From DATFVA01 sp963815785 (GTDB lineage: Bacteria; Bacteroidota; Ignavibacteria; Ignavibacteriales; Ignavibacteriaceae), in assembly GCA_963815785.1 (NCBI GenBank), contig CAWFHZ010000010.1, forward strand, positions 228,345 to 292,344: a stretch of DNA of 64,000 nt. The letters are read 5' to 3'. The notes under the pieces were generated by a model. It saw only the letters and a list, made by a program, of their open reading frames with translations, was not told the DNA's origin and ran no database searches. The position numbers and the translations under genes are program-made. Of this stretch, positions 36,016-44,894 are shown piece by piece (position 1 is the stretch's first letter; the number at the start of each line of letters is the position of its first letter).

Positions 36016-36777
36016 TCAGATTAGCCTGATGTCATTCAAAAAGGGTAGACTATTTTTCACTTCATCGGCCTTTTCTTTAAAAATTTCAGCTGTAACTATT
36101 TTTTCTTCTGCAGGTACGGAAATAAGCTCTATTCCCATAGGATCAACAATACTGCTGAATCCGGTATATTTTAACTTCGGATCATTCCCCACCCTGTTTA
36201 CTCCGAGAACATAACACTGGTTTTCAATAGCCCTTGCTTTTAGTAAAGTTCTCCAATGCTCTATTCTGGAATCAGGCCAGTTCGCAATTACAATAATGAT
36301 ATCGACCTTCTTTTTCGCATACTGTCTGAACAACTCGGGGAAACGCAGATCATAACAGATAGATAATCCGGCACTAAAATCATTTATTTTTGTTATTACT
36401 GTTTCTTCACCCTTAGTGTAATTCTTATCTTCGGTTGAATATGAAAAAGGATGTATCTTTCTGTAGATTTTTACCAGTTTGCCCTGAGGATTTATATGCA
36501 GCAGCGAATTAAAATATTTTTTGTCACTTTTTTCTATTATCCCTGAAAGGATATTGGTATCATATTTTTTTGCCAGCTCTGAAAAAAAAGAAAAACTCTC
36601 TCCATCCAATTCTTCCGCAAATTCAGAAGCTTTCATTGTAAAGCCTGTCAAAGTCATTTCGGGAAAAACCAGCATATCCTGTTTTTCAAAATTATGGGAT
36701 AGAAGCCAGCTTAATTTATCGCTATTCTGTTTTTTGTTTTCCCATTCAGGATCATACTGTATTAGTCCAACTTTCAT
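36016..36777 (-). CDS. Nitrilase-superfamily omega-amidase (YafV/Nit2-like)
   Basis: The 253-residue protein has the complete nitrilase triad: Glu40 in LVFPEMTLTGF, Lys107 in IYRKIHPF and Cys141 in LSICYDLRFPELFR. The IYRKIHPFSYSTED and NWPDSRIEHWRTLLKARAIENQCYV segments are typical of omega-amidases, which hydrolyse alpha-ketoglutaramate or ketosuccinamate to ammonia and the keto acid, repairing transamination by-products in the cytoplasm. It is transcribed together with the thioesterase gene. The start ATG (36777) is divergent from the FG-GAP protein gene. Substrate assignment rests on family resemblance only. Confidence 0.85.
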   Translation of the reverse strand: MKVGLIQYDPEWENKKQNSDKLSWLLSHNFEKQDMLVFPEMTLTGFTMKASEFAEELDGESFSFFSELAKKYDTNILSGIIEKSDKKYFNSLLHINPQGKLVKIYRKIHPFSYSTEDKNYTKGEETVITKINDFSAGLSICYDLRFPELFRQYAKKKVDIIIVIANWPDSRIEHWRTLLKARAIENQCYVLGVNRVGNDPKLKYTGFSSIVDPMGIELISVPAEEKIVTAEIFKEKADEVKNSLPFLNDIRLI

Positions 36778-36885
36778 TTGCAGAAACTCATTAATTTGTT
36801 TTCTTTTTTGATTAATACTTCTTTTTATTCTAAGTTCCGAGTGTAAATTACATTATCTGCTAATTTAAACAAAGAGAGGGATACT

Positions 36886-38931
36886 ATGGTAAAAAAAATC
36901 TTTACCCTTTCAGTAATTCTAATTGTTTTCTCTTCTACTGCTTTCTCACAACAAACAAGAATAACAACCAATCAGCAAGAAGTAAAGCAGTTATTCAAAA
37001 ACTCTCCAATAATTCCTGATGTGATGGGCCGAATAAATTATATTCCACCTTCTGGTGTTAATAGTCCGGCTGAAGTTGATTCATTTCCGTTATTCAACGG
37101 GTTCCCTGTTCAGGTTTCCGGGGCTTCGTATGAAGGCGGCATTTTCTGCAATATGGATAATGACCCTGAACTGGAATTTGTTTATTGCATAACCTATAAT
37201 GTTGTTGCATTAAACATGGATGGAACGCCTGTACCAGGGTGGCCAAAGACTTTAACTCAACCGACTCAGAATGCTCCTGCTTTTGGAGACATTGATGGAG
37301 ATGGTCAGGGTGAAATTGTTGTTACAAGTTTGCTGGGAACTTCGCAGGGAAATATTTACGCATGGCATAAAGACGGAACTTTAGTAACAGGTTTTCCGGT
37401 GAACCATGGTTACTCAGCAAGAACTCCTGTTCTTGCCGATCTTGATGGCGATGGGGCAATGGAAATTATTGTTAACAAAAGAATATACCCGCTCGGTGAG
37501 GAATGGGTTTATAAAGGAGATGGTACAGTTCTTTGGACTGCACCTTTGAATCATGTTCCTGCTTCAAGTGCAGCTGTTGGGGATATAACAGGTGATGGAA
37601 TTCCCGAAGTAGTTTGTGAATCCTATTTAAGTTTGTATGCATTTGATAATACAGGAAACCTTCTGCCTGGTTTTCCATTTACACCAACATCAGGCGCAAC
37701 AAATTCCTATTCTTCCCCTGTTTTGGCTGATGTTGATGGCGACGGAATCCGTGAAATAATTTACGGTTCGCAGTCAAGTTCCGGTCAGGGGTATGTTCAC
37801 ATATTAAAAAACGATGGCTCTGTTTACCCGGGCTGGCCTAAGGTAACCGGAAACTGGGTATATACTCCGCCCGCAGTTGGTTATATAAATGGCGACAATA
37901 TTCTTGATATTGCAGTTGGTGACCAGGTATTAAGCGGAACCCCGACAGATTATGTTTATGCCTGGGACGCAAATGGTAATACTCTTTCAGGATTTCCGAT
38001 CGGTCCGGTAAATGCTATCAACAGTCAGATAATTCTTGGCGACCTTGATAATAACGGAACCATGGATTTGATAACTGATGATAACGGTGCAGCAGTTTAT
38101 CACGGATACAGTTCTGATGGATCAATCTTAACAGGATGGCCGATTTCTGTTACGGGAGATAACACATTTTATGAAATGCCAGCACTGGCAGACATAAATA
38201 ATGATGGTACACTTGATCTGCTTGGAGCAGGAAACCAGGGATTTGGTTCATCCGCTGTTGTGTTTATCCATTTGTGGGATACAGGTTACCCTTTTATACC
38301 TGACAATTATACTCTTCCTGTTTTTCAGTATAATGAAAGACACAATGGAGTATATGGAGATAACAGCCTGACAGTTCCGGTTGAACTGGTTTCATTCACA
38401 GGTTCAGTTAACGGAAACACGGTTCTGCTTAACTGGAGTACAGCGACAGAAACCAATAACCGAGGTTTTGATATTGAGAGAAGTTCTGATCAAAATAATT
38501 TTGTTAATATTGGATATGTAAAAGGAAACGGTACAACAACTCAAAAATCATTTTATTCTTTTAATGATAACACTATTGAATTCGGAAACTATTACTATCG
38601 TTTGAAGCAAATTGATTTTAACGGAAGCTTTACATACTCACCAGTTGTTAATGTTGATTTCAGTAGCGTATCTTATAAGTTATCCCAGAATTATCCAAAT
38701 CCTTTTAATCCAACAACTTCAATAAGTTATTCCATCCCGGAAAAATCTTTTGTAAAGCTTGAAATATTTAATACGCTTGGGCAAAAGGTTAAAACACTTG
38801 TGAACGGAGAAAAGGAATCAGGAAATTATTCGATTAATTTTAGTGCAGGGAATATTCCAAGCGGCATGTATCTGTATAAGTTAAGTACAGGCAAATTTTC
38901 TGAAACAAAGAAAATGCTGCTGCTTAAGTAA
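36886..38931 (+). CDS. FG-GAP/VCBS-repeat surface protein with type IX sorting domain
   Basis: The 681-residue protein has a signal peptide (ending STAFSQ). It then carries seven calcium-binding FG-GAP-type units with motifs such as GDIDGDGQGEIVV, ADLDGDGAMEIIV, GDITGDGIPEVVC, ADVDGDGIREIIY and GDLDNNGTMDLIT, which should fold as a beta propeller of integrin-alpha type. A beta domain follows (VELVSFTGSVNGNTVLLNW), and a C-terminal sorting domain opens LSQNYPNPFNPTTSISYSIP and ends KMLLLK. Such proteins are exported by the type IX system and attached to or released from the surface; adhesion is the likely role. It has its own upstream region and ends at a strong terminator. Confidence 0.88.
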   Translation: MVKKIFTLSVILIVFSSTAFSQQTRITTNQQEVKQLFKNSPIIPDVMGRINYIPPSGVNSPAEVDSFPLFNGFPVQVSGASYEGGIFCNMDNDPELEFVYCITYNVVALNMDGTPVPGWPKTLTQPTQNAPAFGDIDGDGQGEIVVTSLLGTSQGNIYAWHKDGTLVTGFPVNHGYSARTPVLADLDGDGAMEIIVNKRIYPLGEEWVYKGDGTVLWTAPLNHVPASSAAVGDITGDGIPEVVCESYLSLYAFDNTGNLLPGFPFTPTSGATNSYSSPVLADVDGDGIREIIYGSQSSSGQGYVHILKNDGSVYPGWPKVTGNWVYTPPAVGYINGDNILDIAVGDQVLSGTPTDYVYAWDANGNTLSGFPIGPVNAINSQIILGDLDNNGTMDLITDDNGAAVYHGYSSDGSILTGWPISVTGDNTFYEMPALADINNDGTLDLLGAGNQGFGSSAVVFIHLWDTGYPFIPDNYTLPVFQYNERHNGVYGDNSLTVPVELVSFTGSVNGNTVLLNWSTATETNNRGFDIERSSDQNNFVNIGYVKGNGTTTQKSFYSFNDNTIEFGNYYYRLKQIDFNGSFTYSPVVNVDFSSVSYKLSQNYPNPFNPTTSISYSIPEKSFVKLEIFNTLGQKVKTLVNGEKESGNYSINFSAGNIPSGMYLYKLSTGKFSETKKMLLLK

Positions 38932-38950
38932 AACTTTACTCAACAATTCA

Positions 38951-38980
38951 AACCCCGGTAAAACTTATCGGGGTTTTTTT
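38951..38980 (+). terminator. Rho-independent terminator after the FG-GAP protein gene
   Basis: AACCCCG at 38951-38957 pairs with CGGGGTT at 38969-38975, extended inward by up to three further pairs, and the T run continues through 38980. It is 19 nt past the stop codon and precedes asd by 86 nt. Confidence 0.85.
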
Positions 38981-39065
38981 ATAAAAACAGATTAAATTCT
39001 TCATCCAATATTTTATTATTTTAGCAAATCAGTATACCAATGAATAATTCCCGGGTTTTAAACTT

Positions 39066-40112
39066 ATGAGTTCTGAGAAAATTCCTGTTGCCATTTTGGG
39101 TGCAACCGGCAGTGTAGGACAAAAATTTGTTTCACTACTTTCAAATCATCCCTGGTTTGAAGTTAAAATGGTAGCTGCTTCTGATAAATCAGCCGGTAAA
39201 AAATATAAAGATGCGGTCAACTGGATTTTAAATGATCCCTTACCATCAATTGTTGGAGAGTTTGAAGTACAGAATTGTATCCCGGATAAGAATATTCGGG
39301 TAGCCTTTTCGGGATTGGATTCTAGCGTGGCAGGTGGAATTGAAGAAAATTTTGCAAACGCAGGATATATTGTTGTTTCTAATTCTAAAAATCATAGAAT
39401 GGATAAGTTTGTCCCGCTCCTCGTACCGGAAATAAATCCTGAACACCTGCTTTTGATAAAAAAACAGAACTATAAAAACGGCTGCATAGTTACTAATCCG
39501 AATTGTTCGGCAATAGGACTTGTACTTGCTTTAAAACCATTGGTTGATATATTTGGTGTGGAATCAGTAAATGTAGTTACAATGCAGGCTGTATCAGGAG
39601 CTGGTTATCCGGGAGTTTCAAGTCTTGATATTATCGATAATGTAATTCCCTACATCGGTGGAAGTGAAGAAGATAAATTAGAGCTCGAACCTAATAAAAT
39701 TTTCGGAACTTTTAATGGTGAGGAAATACAGAATCTTGATATAAAAATCAGCGCCCAGTGTAACCGGGTTTCGGTAATTGACGGACATACCGAATGTGTT
39801 CAGGTGAAATTGAAAAAGAAAAGTTCCGTAAAAGAAATTATTGAAGCATGGACCTCGTTCCGGGCTGAGCCTCAGAAACTGAACCTGCCCTCAGCACCGC
39901 TAAAACCTATCTATTATTTTGACCAGGTTAATTATCCTCAGCCTAAAATTCACCGGAATCTTGATAAAGGAATGTCTGTTTCGATCGGGAGATTAAGAGA
40001 GGACATTTTTTTTGATTATAAGTTCGTAATCCTTTCGCATAATACCGTCCGTGGAGCAGCAGGAGGGGCAATTCTTTGTGCAGAGCAGATGAAAGCAAAA
40101 GGATATATTTGA
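39066..40112 (+). CDS. asd: Aspartate-semialdehyde dehydrogenase
   Basis: The 348-residue protein has the NADP-binding VAILGATGSVGQKFV motif at residues 8-22. The catalytic cysteine lies in VTNPNCSAIGLVLALKPL (Cys147) and the catalytic histidine in VIDGHTECVQVKLK. The sequence resembles the archaeal/fungal-type ASADH subgroup (for example AVSGAGYPGVSSLDIIDNV), which also occurs in many bacteria. It reduces aspartyl phosphate to aspartate semialdehyde for lysine, threonine, methionine and diaminopimelate synthesis. It is a stand-alone gene between a terminator and the histidine kinase. Confidence 0.93.
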   Translation: MSSEKIPVAILGATGSVGQKFVSLLSNHPWFEVKMVAASDKSAGKKYKDAVNWILNDPLPSIVGEFEVQNCIPDKNIRVAFSGLDSSVAGGIEENFANAGYIVVSNSKNHRMDKFVPLLVPEINPEHLLLIKKQNYKNGCIVTNPNCSAIGLVLALKPLVDIFGVESVNVVTMQAVSGAGYPGVSSLDIIDNVIPYIGGSEEDKLELEPNKIFGTFNGEEIQNLDIKISAQCNRVSVIDGHTECVQVKLKKKSSVKEIIEAWTSFRAEPQKLNLPSAPLKPIYYFDQVNYPQPKIHRNLDKGMSVSIGRLREDIFFDYKFVILSHNTVRGAAGGAILCAEQMKAKGYI

Positions 40113-40164
40113 CCGTATTTTATTCATTTTCGTAATAAATCCCTTTTAAAAGAATTTTCCACTC

Positions 40165-40181
40165 TTCTCAAGATTGAGAAA
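40165..40181 (+). promoter_or_regulatory. Candidate regulator-binding inverted repeat upstream of the NtrB-like gene
   Basis: TTCTCA (40165-40170) and TGAGAA (40175-40180) form perfect 6-bp arms around 4 nt. Similar half-sites lie at 43178-43194 and 44349-44366, each in an intergenic gap of the same regulatory and cytochrome region. Binding by the NtrC-like protein is a guess. Confidence 0.3.
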
Positions 40182-40337
40182 TATTATTTGTATTTTTGTT
40201 AGCTTAAATTTGAAAATGTTAGTGATTATTGATTTTATGTACATACTCTTTTAATTTGAATTCTCATTCACCTTCAACTTAAATTAAATGAAACTTATAT
40301 AAACCAATTTTCAATTTAAGATATTGAATGATATTTT

Positions 40338-41795
40338 ATGTTAAGAAAAGAATTGCTTAAAAAAACTTTTAAATTTGATTTTGATCTCTTCAATAGTCTT
40401 CAGGATATGTGTTTTATCCTTTCTGATAGTGCAGAAATTCTGGACGTAAATATTTCTGGTGCAATAAAGCTTAATCTTCCTTTAAACCAAATTGAAGGAA
40501 AAAAATTTTTCAGTATGATTCAGCCGGAATTTACGGATCCAGTTAAATCTGCTTTTCATACTTGTGTAAAATTCAATAAAAGCGGAAGTGTTTATGCCAG
40601 GTTCTTTTCAATGGACAAAGATATTGATGCAAATATAGTTTTTACTCCCAGTTTACAGGTAATTGATAATGAGGAAATACTATTCTTCTTTGTTATTGCG
40701 CACGATATAACTGCTGAGAAACAGAGGGAGATGGATTTGCTCAGATTTTACAATGTAGCAGAGCATACCGTAAATCCATTGCAGATAACAGACCTGAACG
40801 GGAAAATGATATATGTTAATCCTGCATTCGTAGAAACAAGTGGATATTCAAAAGAAGAATTGCTTGGTAAAAATCCCAGCATTTTCAGCAGTGGTAAAAA
40901 TTCCAAGAAGTTCTGGAAGCGAATGTGGGATACAATAAATACAGGGAAGGTCTGGGTTGGTGAAGTTGAAAATAAAAAAAAGAACAGTGAGGCTTTTTAT
41001 ACTCAGTTACTCGTTTCACCAATCCTGGATTCGGATGGAAAAATCTGGGGCTTTTTTGGTATTCATCGTGATCTCAGTGAAAAAAAAATGTTTGAAAAAC
41101 AATTGATTCATACCCAGAAAATGGAAAGTATAGGAACACTTGCTGCCGGTATTGCACACGAAGTTGGTAATCCGCTAGCATCCATTTCAGCTCTAGTTCA
41201 GGTAGTTCTGAGAACAACGAATGATGATTTCGTTAAGGATAAACTGGGACTTGTTCGGAGCCAGGTTACCAGAATTTCTAAAATCATCAGGGATCTTGTT
41301 GATTTTTCACGCCCTTCTGATTATGAACTGCAGGTAATGAATATTAATGAAAGCATTAAAGAAGCAGTTGAAATAGTTAAAGTTGGGGCGAGAGCTAAAG
41401 ATGTAGATTTCAACCTGGAACTTGAAAGGAATATTCCCCTGCTTCCATTAATTTCTGATCAGATTCAGCAGGTCTTTATAAATATTTTGATTAATGCTGT
41501 AGATGCAATGACCGAAGACTCTGCCAGTAACAGGAAGAAGCAGATAAAAATAAAATCGTATCTGGAGAATGAAAAAATAATAATAAAGTTCACAGATTCA
41601 GGACCAGGAATAGAGGAACAAAATTTTTCCAAAATATTCGAACCTTTTTATACTACCAAAAAACCCGGAAAAGGAACCGGACTGGGATTATGGGTAAGTT
41701 ATGGTATTATTAAAAGTTTCCAGGGAAATATTGAAGTTGAAAGCAAACGGGGAGAATTCACCACTTTCAATATTTCACTCCCTCTTCACACTTGA
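40338..41795 (+). CDS. Cytoplasmic PAS-domain sensor histidine kinase, NtrB-like
   Basis: The 485-residue kinase has no membrane segment. Two PAS domains are visible, at about residues 20-130 (CFILSDSAEILDVNISGAI) and 135-250 (PLQITDLNGKMIYVNPAFVETSGYSKEEL...FFGIHRDLSEKK). The HisKA dimerisation domain carries the phospho-accepting His274 in LAAGIAHEVGNPLASISALV, and the ATPase domain shows the N box NILINAVDAM and the G boxes DSGPGIEE and GKGTGLGLWVSYGII. It should phosphorylate the NtrC-type protein 20 nt downstream in response to a cytoplasmic signal bound by the PAS domains; haem or flavin binding cannot be judged. A redox cue would fit the cytochrome genes that follow. Confidence 0.9.
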   Translation: MLRKELLKKTFKFDFDLFNSLQDMCFILSDSAEILDVNISGAIKLNLPLNQIEGKKFFSMIQPEFTDPVKSAFHTCVKFNKSGSVYARFFSMDKDIDANIVFTPSLQVIDNEEILFFFVIAHDITAEKQREMDLLRFYNVAEHTVNPLQITDLNGKMIYVNPAFVETSGYSKEELLGKNPSIFSSGKNSKKFWKRMWDTINTGKVWVGEVENKKKNSEAFYTQLLVSPILDSDGKIWGFFGIHRDLSEKKMFEKQLIHTQKMESIGTLAAGIAHEVGNPLASISALVQVVLRTTNDDFVKDKLGLVRSQVTRISKIIRDLVDFSRPSDYELQVMNINESIKEAVEIVKVGARAKDVDFNLELERNIPLLPLISDQIQQVFINILINAVDAMTEDSASNRKKQIKIKSYLENEKIIIKFTDSGPGIEEQNFSKIFEPFYTTKKPGKGTGLGLWVSYGIIKSFQGNIEVESKRGEFTTFNISLPLHT

Positions 41796-41815
41796 AAAAT
41801 TAATAGGATAATAAT

Positions 41816-43171
41816 ATGAATGAAAGAATTCTTGTAGTTGATGATGAAGAGATAATCAGAGATTCTCTCTCGTATGTACTCAGAAAAGAAGGATACAATG
41901 TTCAGGAAGCCGAAAATGGTAGAGCAGCATACGATCTAATTCTTAAAGAATCATACGACCTTGTTGTTACAGATCTTGAAATGCCTGAGATGAAAGGAAT
42001 TCAATTACTTGAAGAAATAAAAAAACTGGATATACAGTCAGTTGTGGTAGTAGTAACCGCTTATGGGTCACTGGATACTGCAATTGCAGCTCTCAGAAGC
42101 GGTGCGAGCGATTATATTCTTAAACCAGTAGAATTTGATGAAATGCTGATTAAGATAAAACGGCTGCTGGAGATGAAGAACCTTCTCCTTGAGAACAGGG
42201 TACTTAGAAAAGAAATTCAACGTGAATACGATTTTGAGAATATAGTTGGAAACAGTCAATCCATTAAACGTGTATATGAAATGATTGATACTGTTGCCGA
42301 TACGGATAGCACTGTTCTGATTACAGGGAAAAGCGGTACCGGGAAAGAATTAGTTGCAAGATCGCTTCATTTTAAAAGCAAGAGAAAGAGCAAGCCATTT
42401 ATAGCTATTAATTGCGGTGCAATTTCTGAAAACTTAATTGAAAGTGAGTTGTTCGGACACAAAAAAGGATCATTTACAGGTGCAATTTCTGATAAAGAAG
42501 GATTGATTAAAGCTGCCGAAGGAGGCACTTTGTTTCTTGACGAAATTAGTGAGCTCCCGTTGCAACTCCAGGTAAAATTTCTTCGTGCTCTACAGGAAAA
42601 AGAATACACACCTGTGGGAACAACTGTTTCACTTCCCGTTAATATCCGGTTTATTGCATCAAGTAACAGGATTTTAAAAGATGAGATTGCAGCAGGTAAA
42701 TTCCGTGAAGATCTGTTTTATCGATTAAATGTAATCGAAATAAATCTTCCCTCTTTAAAAGAAAGAGAGGAGGATATTCCCCTTCTGGCCGATCATTTTC
42801 TGGATAAATACCGTAAAGAAATGAACAAAAATATAAAGGGTATTGATAGTGAGGCAATCCGTGCACTTATGAGTTATGAATGGAAAGGTGAAATAAGGGA
42901 ACTGGAAAATGTTATGGAACGGGCTGTTATCTTTTGTAAAAGTGATTTTATTTCCATAAAGGATCTTCCTGCTGGATTTAAACCTAATGATTCACCTATT
43001 AATTTTTCCGGGAAAATGTCACTCGATGATTCAATCAGGCGATATGAAAAGGATCTGATTTTGAAAACCCTTGAAGAAAATAAATACAGCAAAGAAAAAA
43101 CCGCTGAAGATCTCCAGGTGGGACTATCTACTCTTTACCGTAAATTGAAAGAACTTGATATTAAAACCTGA
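41816..43171 (+). CDS. Sigma-54-dependent NtrC-family response regulator
   Basis: The 451-residue protein has a receiver domain with the acidic pair at residues 9-10, phospho-acceptor Asp53 (VTDLEMPE), switch Thr in VVTAYGS and Lys in YILKPVEF. A AAA+ domain has Walker A GKSGTGKELVARSLH, GSFTGA at the sigma-54 contact loop (a known variant of GAFTGA) and Walker B GGTLFLDEI. A Fis-type helix-turn-helix ends the protein (EKTAEDLQVGLSTLYRKLKEL). It activates sigma-54 promoters on phosphorylation by its partner kinase at 40338. Target promoters are unknown; candidate sites lie in gaps downstream. Confidence 0.94.
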   Translation: MNERILVVDDEEIIRDSLSYVLRKEGYNVQEAENGRAAYDLILKESYDLVVTDLEMPEMKGIQLLEEIKKLDIQSVVVVVTAYGSLDTAIAALRSGASDYILKPVEFDEMLIKIKRLLEMKNLLLENRVLRKEIQREYDFENIVGNSQSIKRVYEMIDTVADTDSTVLITGKSGTGKELVARSLHFKSKRKSKPFIAINCGAISENLIESELFGHKKGSFTGAISDKEGLIKAAEGGTLFLDEISELPLQLQVKFLRALQEKEYTPVGTTVSLPVNIRFIASSNRILKDEIAAGKFREDLFYRLNVIEINLPSLKEREEDIPLLADHFLDKYRKEMNKNIKGIDSEAIRALMSYEWKGEIRELENVMERAVIFCKSDFISIKDLPAGFKPNDSPINFSGKMSLDDSIRRYEKDLILKTLEENKYSKEKTAEDLQVGLSTLYRKLKELDIKT

Positions 43172-43177
43172 TACGGA

Positions 43178-43194
43178 TTCTCATAAGTTGAAAA
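43178..43194 (+). promoter_or_regulatory. Candidate regulator half-sites upstream of the receiver-like gene
   Basis: TTCTCA (43178-43183) and TGAAAA (43189-43194), 5 nt apart, resemble the sites at 40165 and 44349. As at 44349, the element is followed by ACCAA. Imperfect symmetry and variable spacing keep confidence low. Confidence 0.22.
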
Positions 43195-43318
43195 ACCAAT
43201 TTATTCATCTTTTTAATTACGAGAATTCAGAAACCGCTATAATAAAGCCTGTTCTGATTTTTACACTTTAAAACCTCTATAAATAAATAATTTCTGCATT
43301 TATTTAAAAAGAGTGTAT

Positions 43319-43334
43319 TTGGCACGTTTATAGT
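43319..43334 (+). promoter_or_regulatory. Weak sigma-54-like promoter upstream of the receiver-like gene
   Basis: TTGGCACG matches the -24 element of sigma-54 promoters, with GG at 43321-43322. At the correct spacing the -12 element reads TAGT rather than TTGC, so it is only half a match. It stands 55 nt before ATG 43389 and next to a gene for a sigma-54 activator. Confidence 0.25.
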
Positions 43335-43388
43335 CTGTATAAACCAACCCGCAAGCAGCCGGGTACGGAAATTTATAGAAAAATCAGA

Positions 43389-43742
43389 ATGAAAAACGTC
43401 CTATTCTACAGTCATGACTTCAATTTGTGTTACAGTCTGCTGATGTACCTTCAGGAATCCTACTCTGTAACAGCAACCACTAATCTTAAGGCAATCAGTG
43501 CGTTTGCCGAATCTTCACATTTTGATATAATAGTACTTGATGATTCACCAAATAATAGAATAGTAGAAATTTGTAAAGATCTGAAAGAGAAAAATCCTGA
43601 TACTCCCGTTATTCTTACTTATGTATTTGATAATAAAATAAAAGAGCTCGAACAATCTCTCAGAAAGTATGTCTCAACTATTTTTTACAAACCTTATGAT
43701 TTAAATGAAGTCACAGTAAAAATGGCTTCCCTTATGATTTAA
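43389..43742 (+). CDS. Stand-alone receiver-like domain protein (degenerate)
   Basis: The 117-residue protein has the length and strand pattern of a single response-regulator receiver domain: VLFYSHDFNLCYSLLMYL at the start, the phospho-acceptor region IIVLDDSPN with Asp51, switch Thr in VILTYVFD and conserved Lys in IFYKPYDL. The N-terminal acidic pair that binds Mg2+ is replaced by Ser-His-Asp (residues 8-10), so phosphorylation may be weak or absent. No output domain is present. It could act as a protein-protein switch or phosphate sink for the nearby NtrB/NtrC pair. It has its own 217-nt upstream gap. Confidence 0.7.
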   Translation: MKNVLFYSHDFNLCYSLLMYLQESYSVTATTNLKAISAFAESSHFDIIVLDDSPNNRIVEICKDLKEKNPDTPVILTYVFDNKIKELEQSLRKYVSTIFYKPYDLNEVTVKMASLMI

Positions 43743-43821
43743 TTAAAACCCTCCTTCAATTATTTATCTCGATTACTTCAATAACTTTTTTTATTTTAAG
43801 TTTCAATTATCAGGATTTATC

Positions 43822-44292
43822 ATGTCCCTAACAGAAGAATGTTTGATCAGTACAGATAAAACTTTGCTCGATGTAAGAATGATTTATAATTTTCTATCAC
43901 AATCTTACTGGGCAGCCGGAAGACCGTTAGCAGTAGTAAAAAAAGCTATTGAAAATTCTTTATGTTTCGGGACCTACTGTAATAAAAAACAAATCGGGTT
44001 CGCGAGGGTTGTTACTGATTATTCAACATTTGCTTACCTGGCAGATGTTTTTATCCTTGAAGAATACCGCGGAAAAGGATATTCAAAAAAACTATTAAAA
44101 ACTATTGTTGAATATCCGGAACTGCAGAGTATTAAAAGATGGATGCTGGCTACAAATGATGCTCATTCTTTGTATGCTAAATTTGGTTTTCAGTCCATGA
44201 AAAACCCCGAGAAATTTATGGAAATTGTTAAAAACATATCCTCGGTAAACCTGAAATTCTTAGACCCCGGTGAGAATTCATTAAAAGAATAA
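43822..44292 (+). CDS. GNAT-family N-acetyltransferase
   Basis: The 156-residue protein has the GNAT fold: an N-terminal helix pair with LSQSYWAAGRPLAVVKKAIENS, the strand ARVVTDYSTFAYLADVFILEEYRGKGYSKKLLKTIV that includes the acetyl-CoA pyrophosphate loop R-G-K-G-Y-S, and a C-terminal MLATNDAHSLYAKFGF segment that is conserved in this subfamily. It transfers an acetyl group from acetyl-CoA to an unknown amine in the cytoplasm. Nothing in its sequence links it to the cytochrome genes that follow. Confidence 0.85.
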   Translation: MSLTEECLISTDKTLLDVRMIYNFLSQSYWAAGRPLAVVKKAIENSLCFGTYCNKKQIGFARVVTDYSTFAYLADVFILEEYRGKGYSKKLLKTIVEYPELQSIKRWMLATNDAHSLYAKFGFQSMKNPEKFMEIVKNISSVNLKFLDPGENSLKE

Positions 44293-44348
44293 CTGCTGTT
44301 TAATAACCTTCTTTTTCATTCTAAAATTTGCGAAGTACAATTTCCAAC

Positions 44349-44366
44349 TTCTCCCACAATTGAGAA
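44349..44366 (+). promoter_or_regulatory. Candidate regulator half-sites upstream of the cytochrome cluster
   Basis: TTCTCC (44349-44354) and TGAGAA (44361-44366), 6 nt apart, then ACCAA. It lies 109 nt before the first cytochrome gene. Further down, TGG at 44416-44418 and TTGA at 44427-44430 have sigma-54-like spacing, but the same bases also fit a TAnnTTTG box (44422-44429), so the promoter type is ambiguous. Confidence 0.25.
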
Positions 44367-44474
44367 ACCAACCTAAAATATGTTCATTTTTTCAACTATT
44401 TAACCCGTTTTTTTATGGTATTAAGTTTGAATAAATCAAAATGAATTTAACAAAACCAATTTAAGGATGATGAT

Positions 44475-44819
44475 ATGAAAAATATTGTACTCTATTTGCT
44501 GTTTATAATGTCAATAGTTGCATTATTTGGATTTGCATTTTCGATGGCTCAGGACAACGAACCGGCTGGGAAAACAATTTTCATTAATAGTAAATGTTCA
44601 GGATGTCATACTGTTCAGTCAGCAGACATTACTTCGAAAAATAAAAATGCGGTTGATCTTTCTAAAACCGGTGATAATTTACAGCCTGATTTCATTGTTA
44701 ACTACTTAAACAAAGAAGTTAAATTAAATGATAAGCAACATAAAATTGCTTTCAAAGGATCTGCAGATGATCTGAATACTCTTGCAGACTGGCTTGTATC
44801 ATTGAAAACAACAAATTAA
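44475..44819 (+). CDS. Small monohaem c-type cytochrome
   Basis: The 114-residue protein has a signal peptide (MKNIVLYLLFIMSIVALFGFAFSMAQ) and a single CSGCH haem motif near residue 41. No methionine follows the motif; the conserved KQHKIAFKG segment offers a histidine as the likely distal ligand, implying a low-potential bis-His haem. The tail DDLNTLADWLVSLK is typical of small cytochrome c domains. It is secreted to the periplasm and probably shuttles electrons for the large cytochromes encoded 76 nt downstream. Confidence 0.85.
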   Translation: MKNIVLYLLFIMSIVALFGFAFSMAQDNEPAGKTIFINSKCSGCHTVQSADITSKNKNAVDLSKTGDNLQPDFIVNYLNKEVKLNDKQHKIAFKGSADDLNTLADWLVSLKTTN

Positions 44820-44894
44820 ATGTTCTTTAATTTTATTAATGTATACGCAGTTGAAGGCTGCAGTTTAACAATAACCGAGTAGATTTATAGAGAG

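Noticed and set aside
44416..44430. Sigma-54 promoter before the cytochrome cluster
   Set aside because: TGG...TTGA has the right spacing but lacks the CAC and GC bases, and the same bases also fit a TAnnTTTG box, so I list it only as ambiguous.
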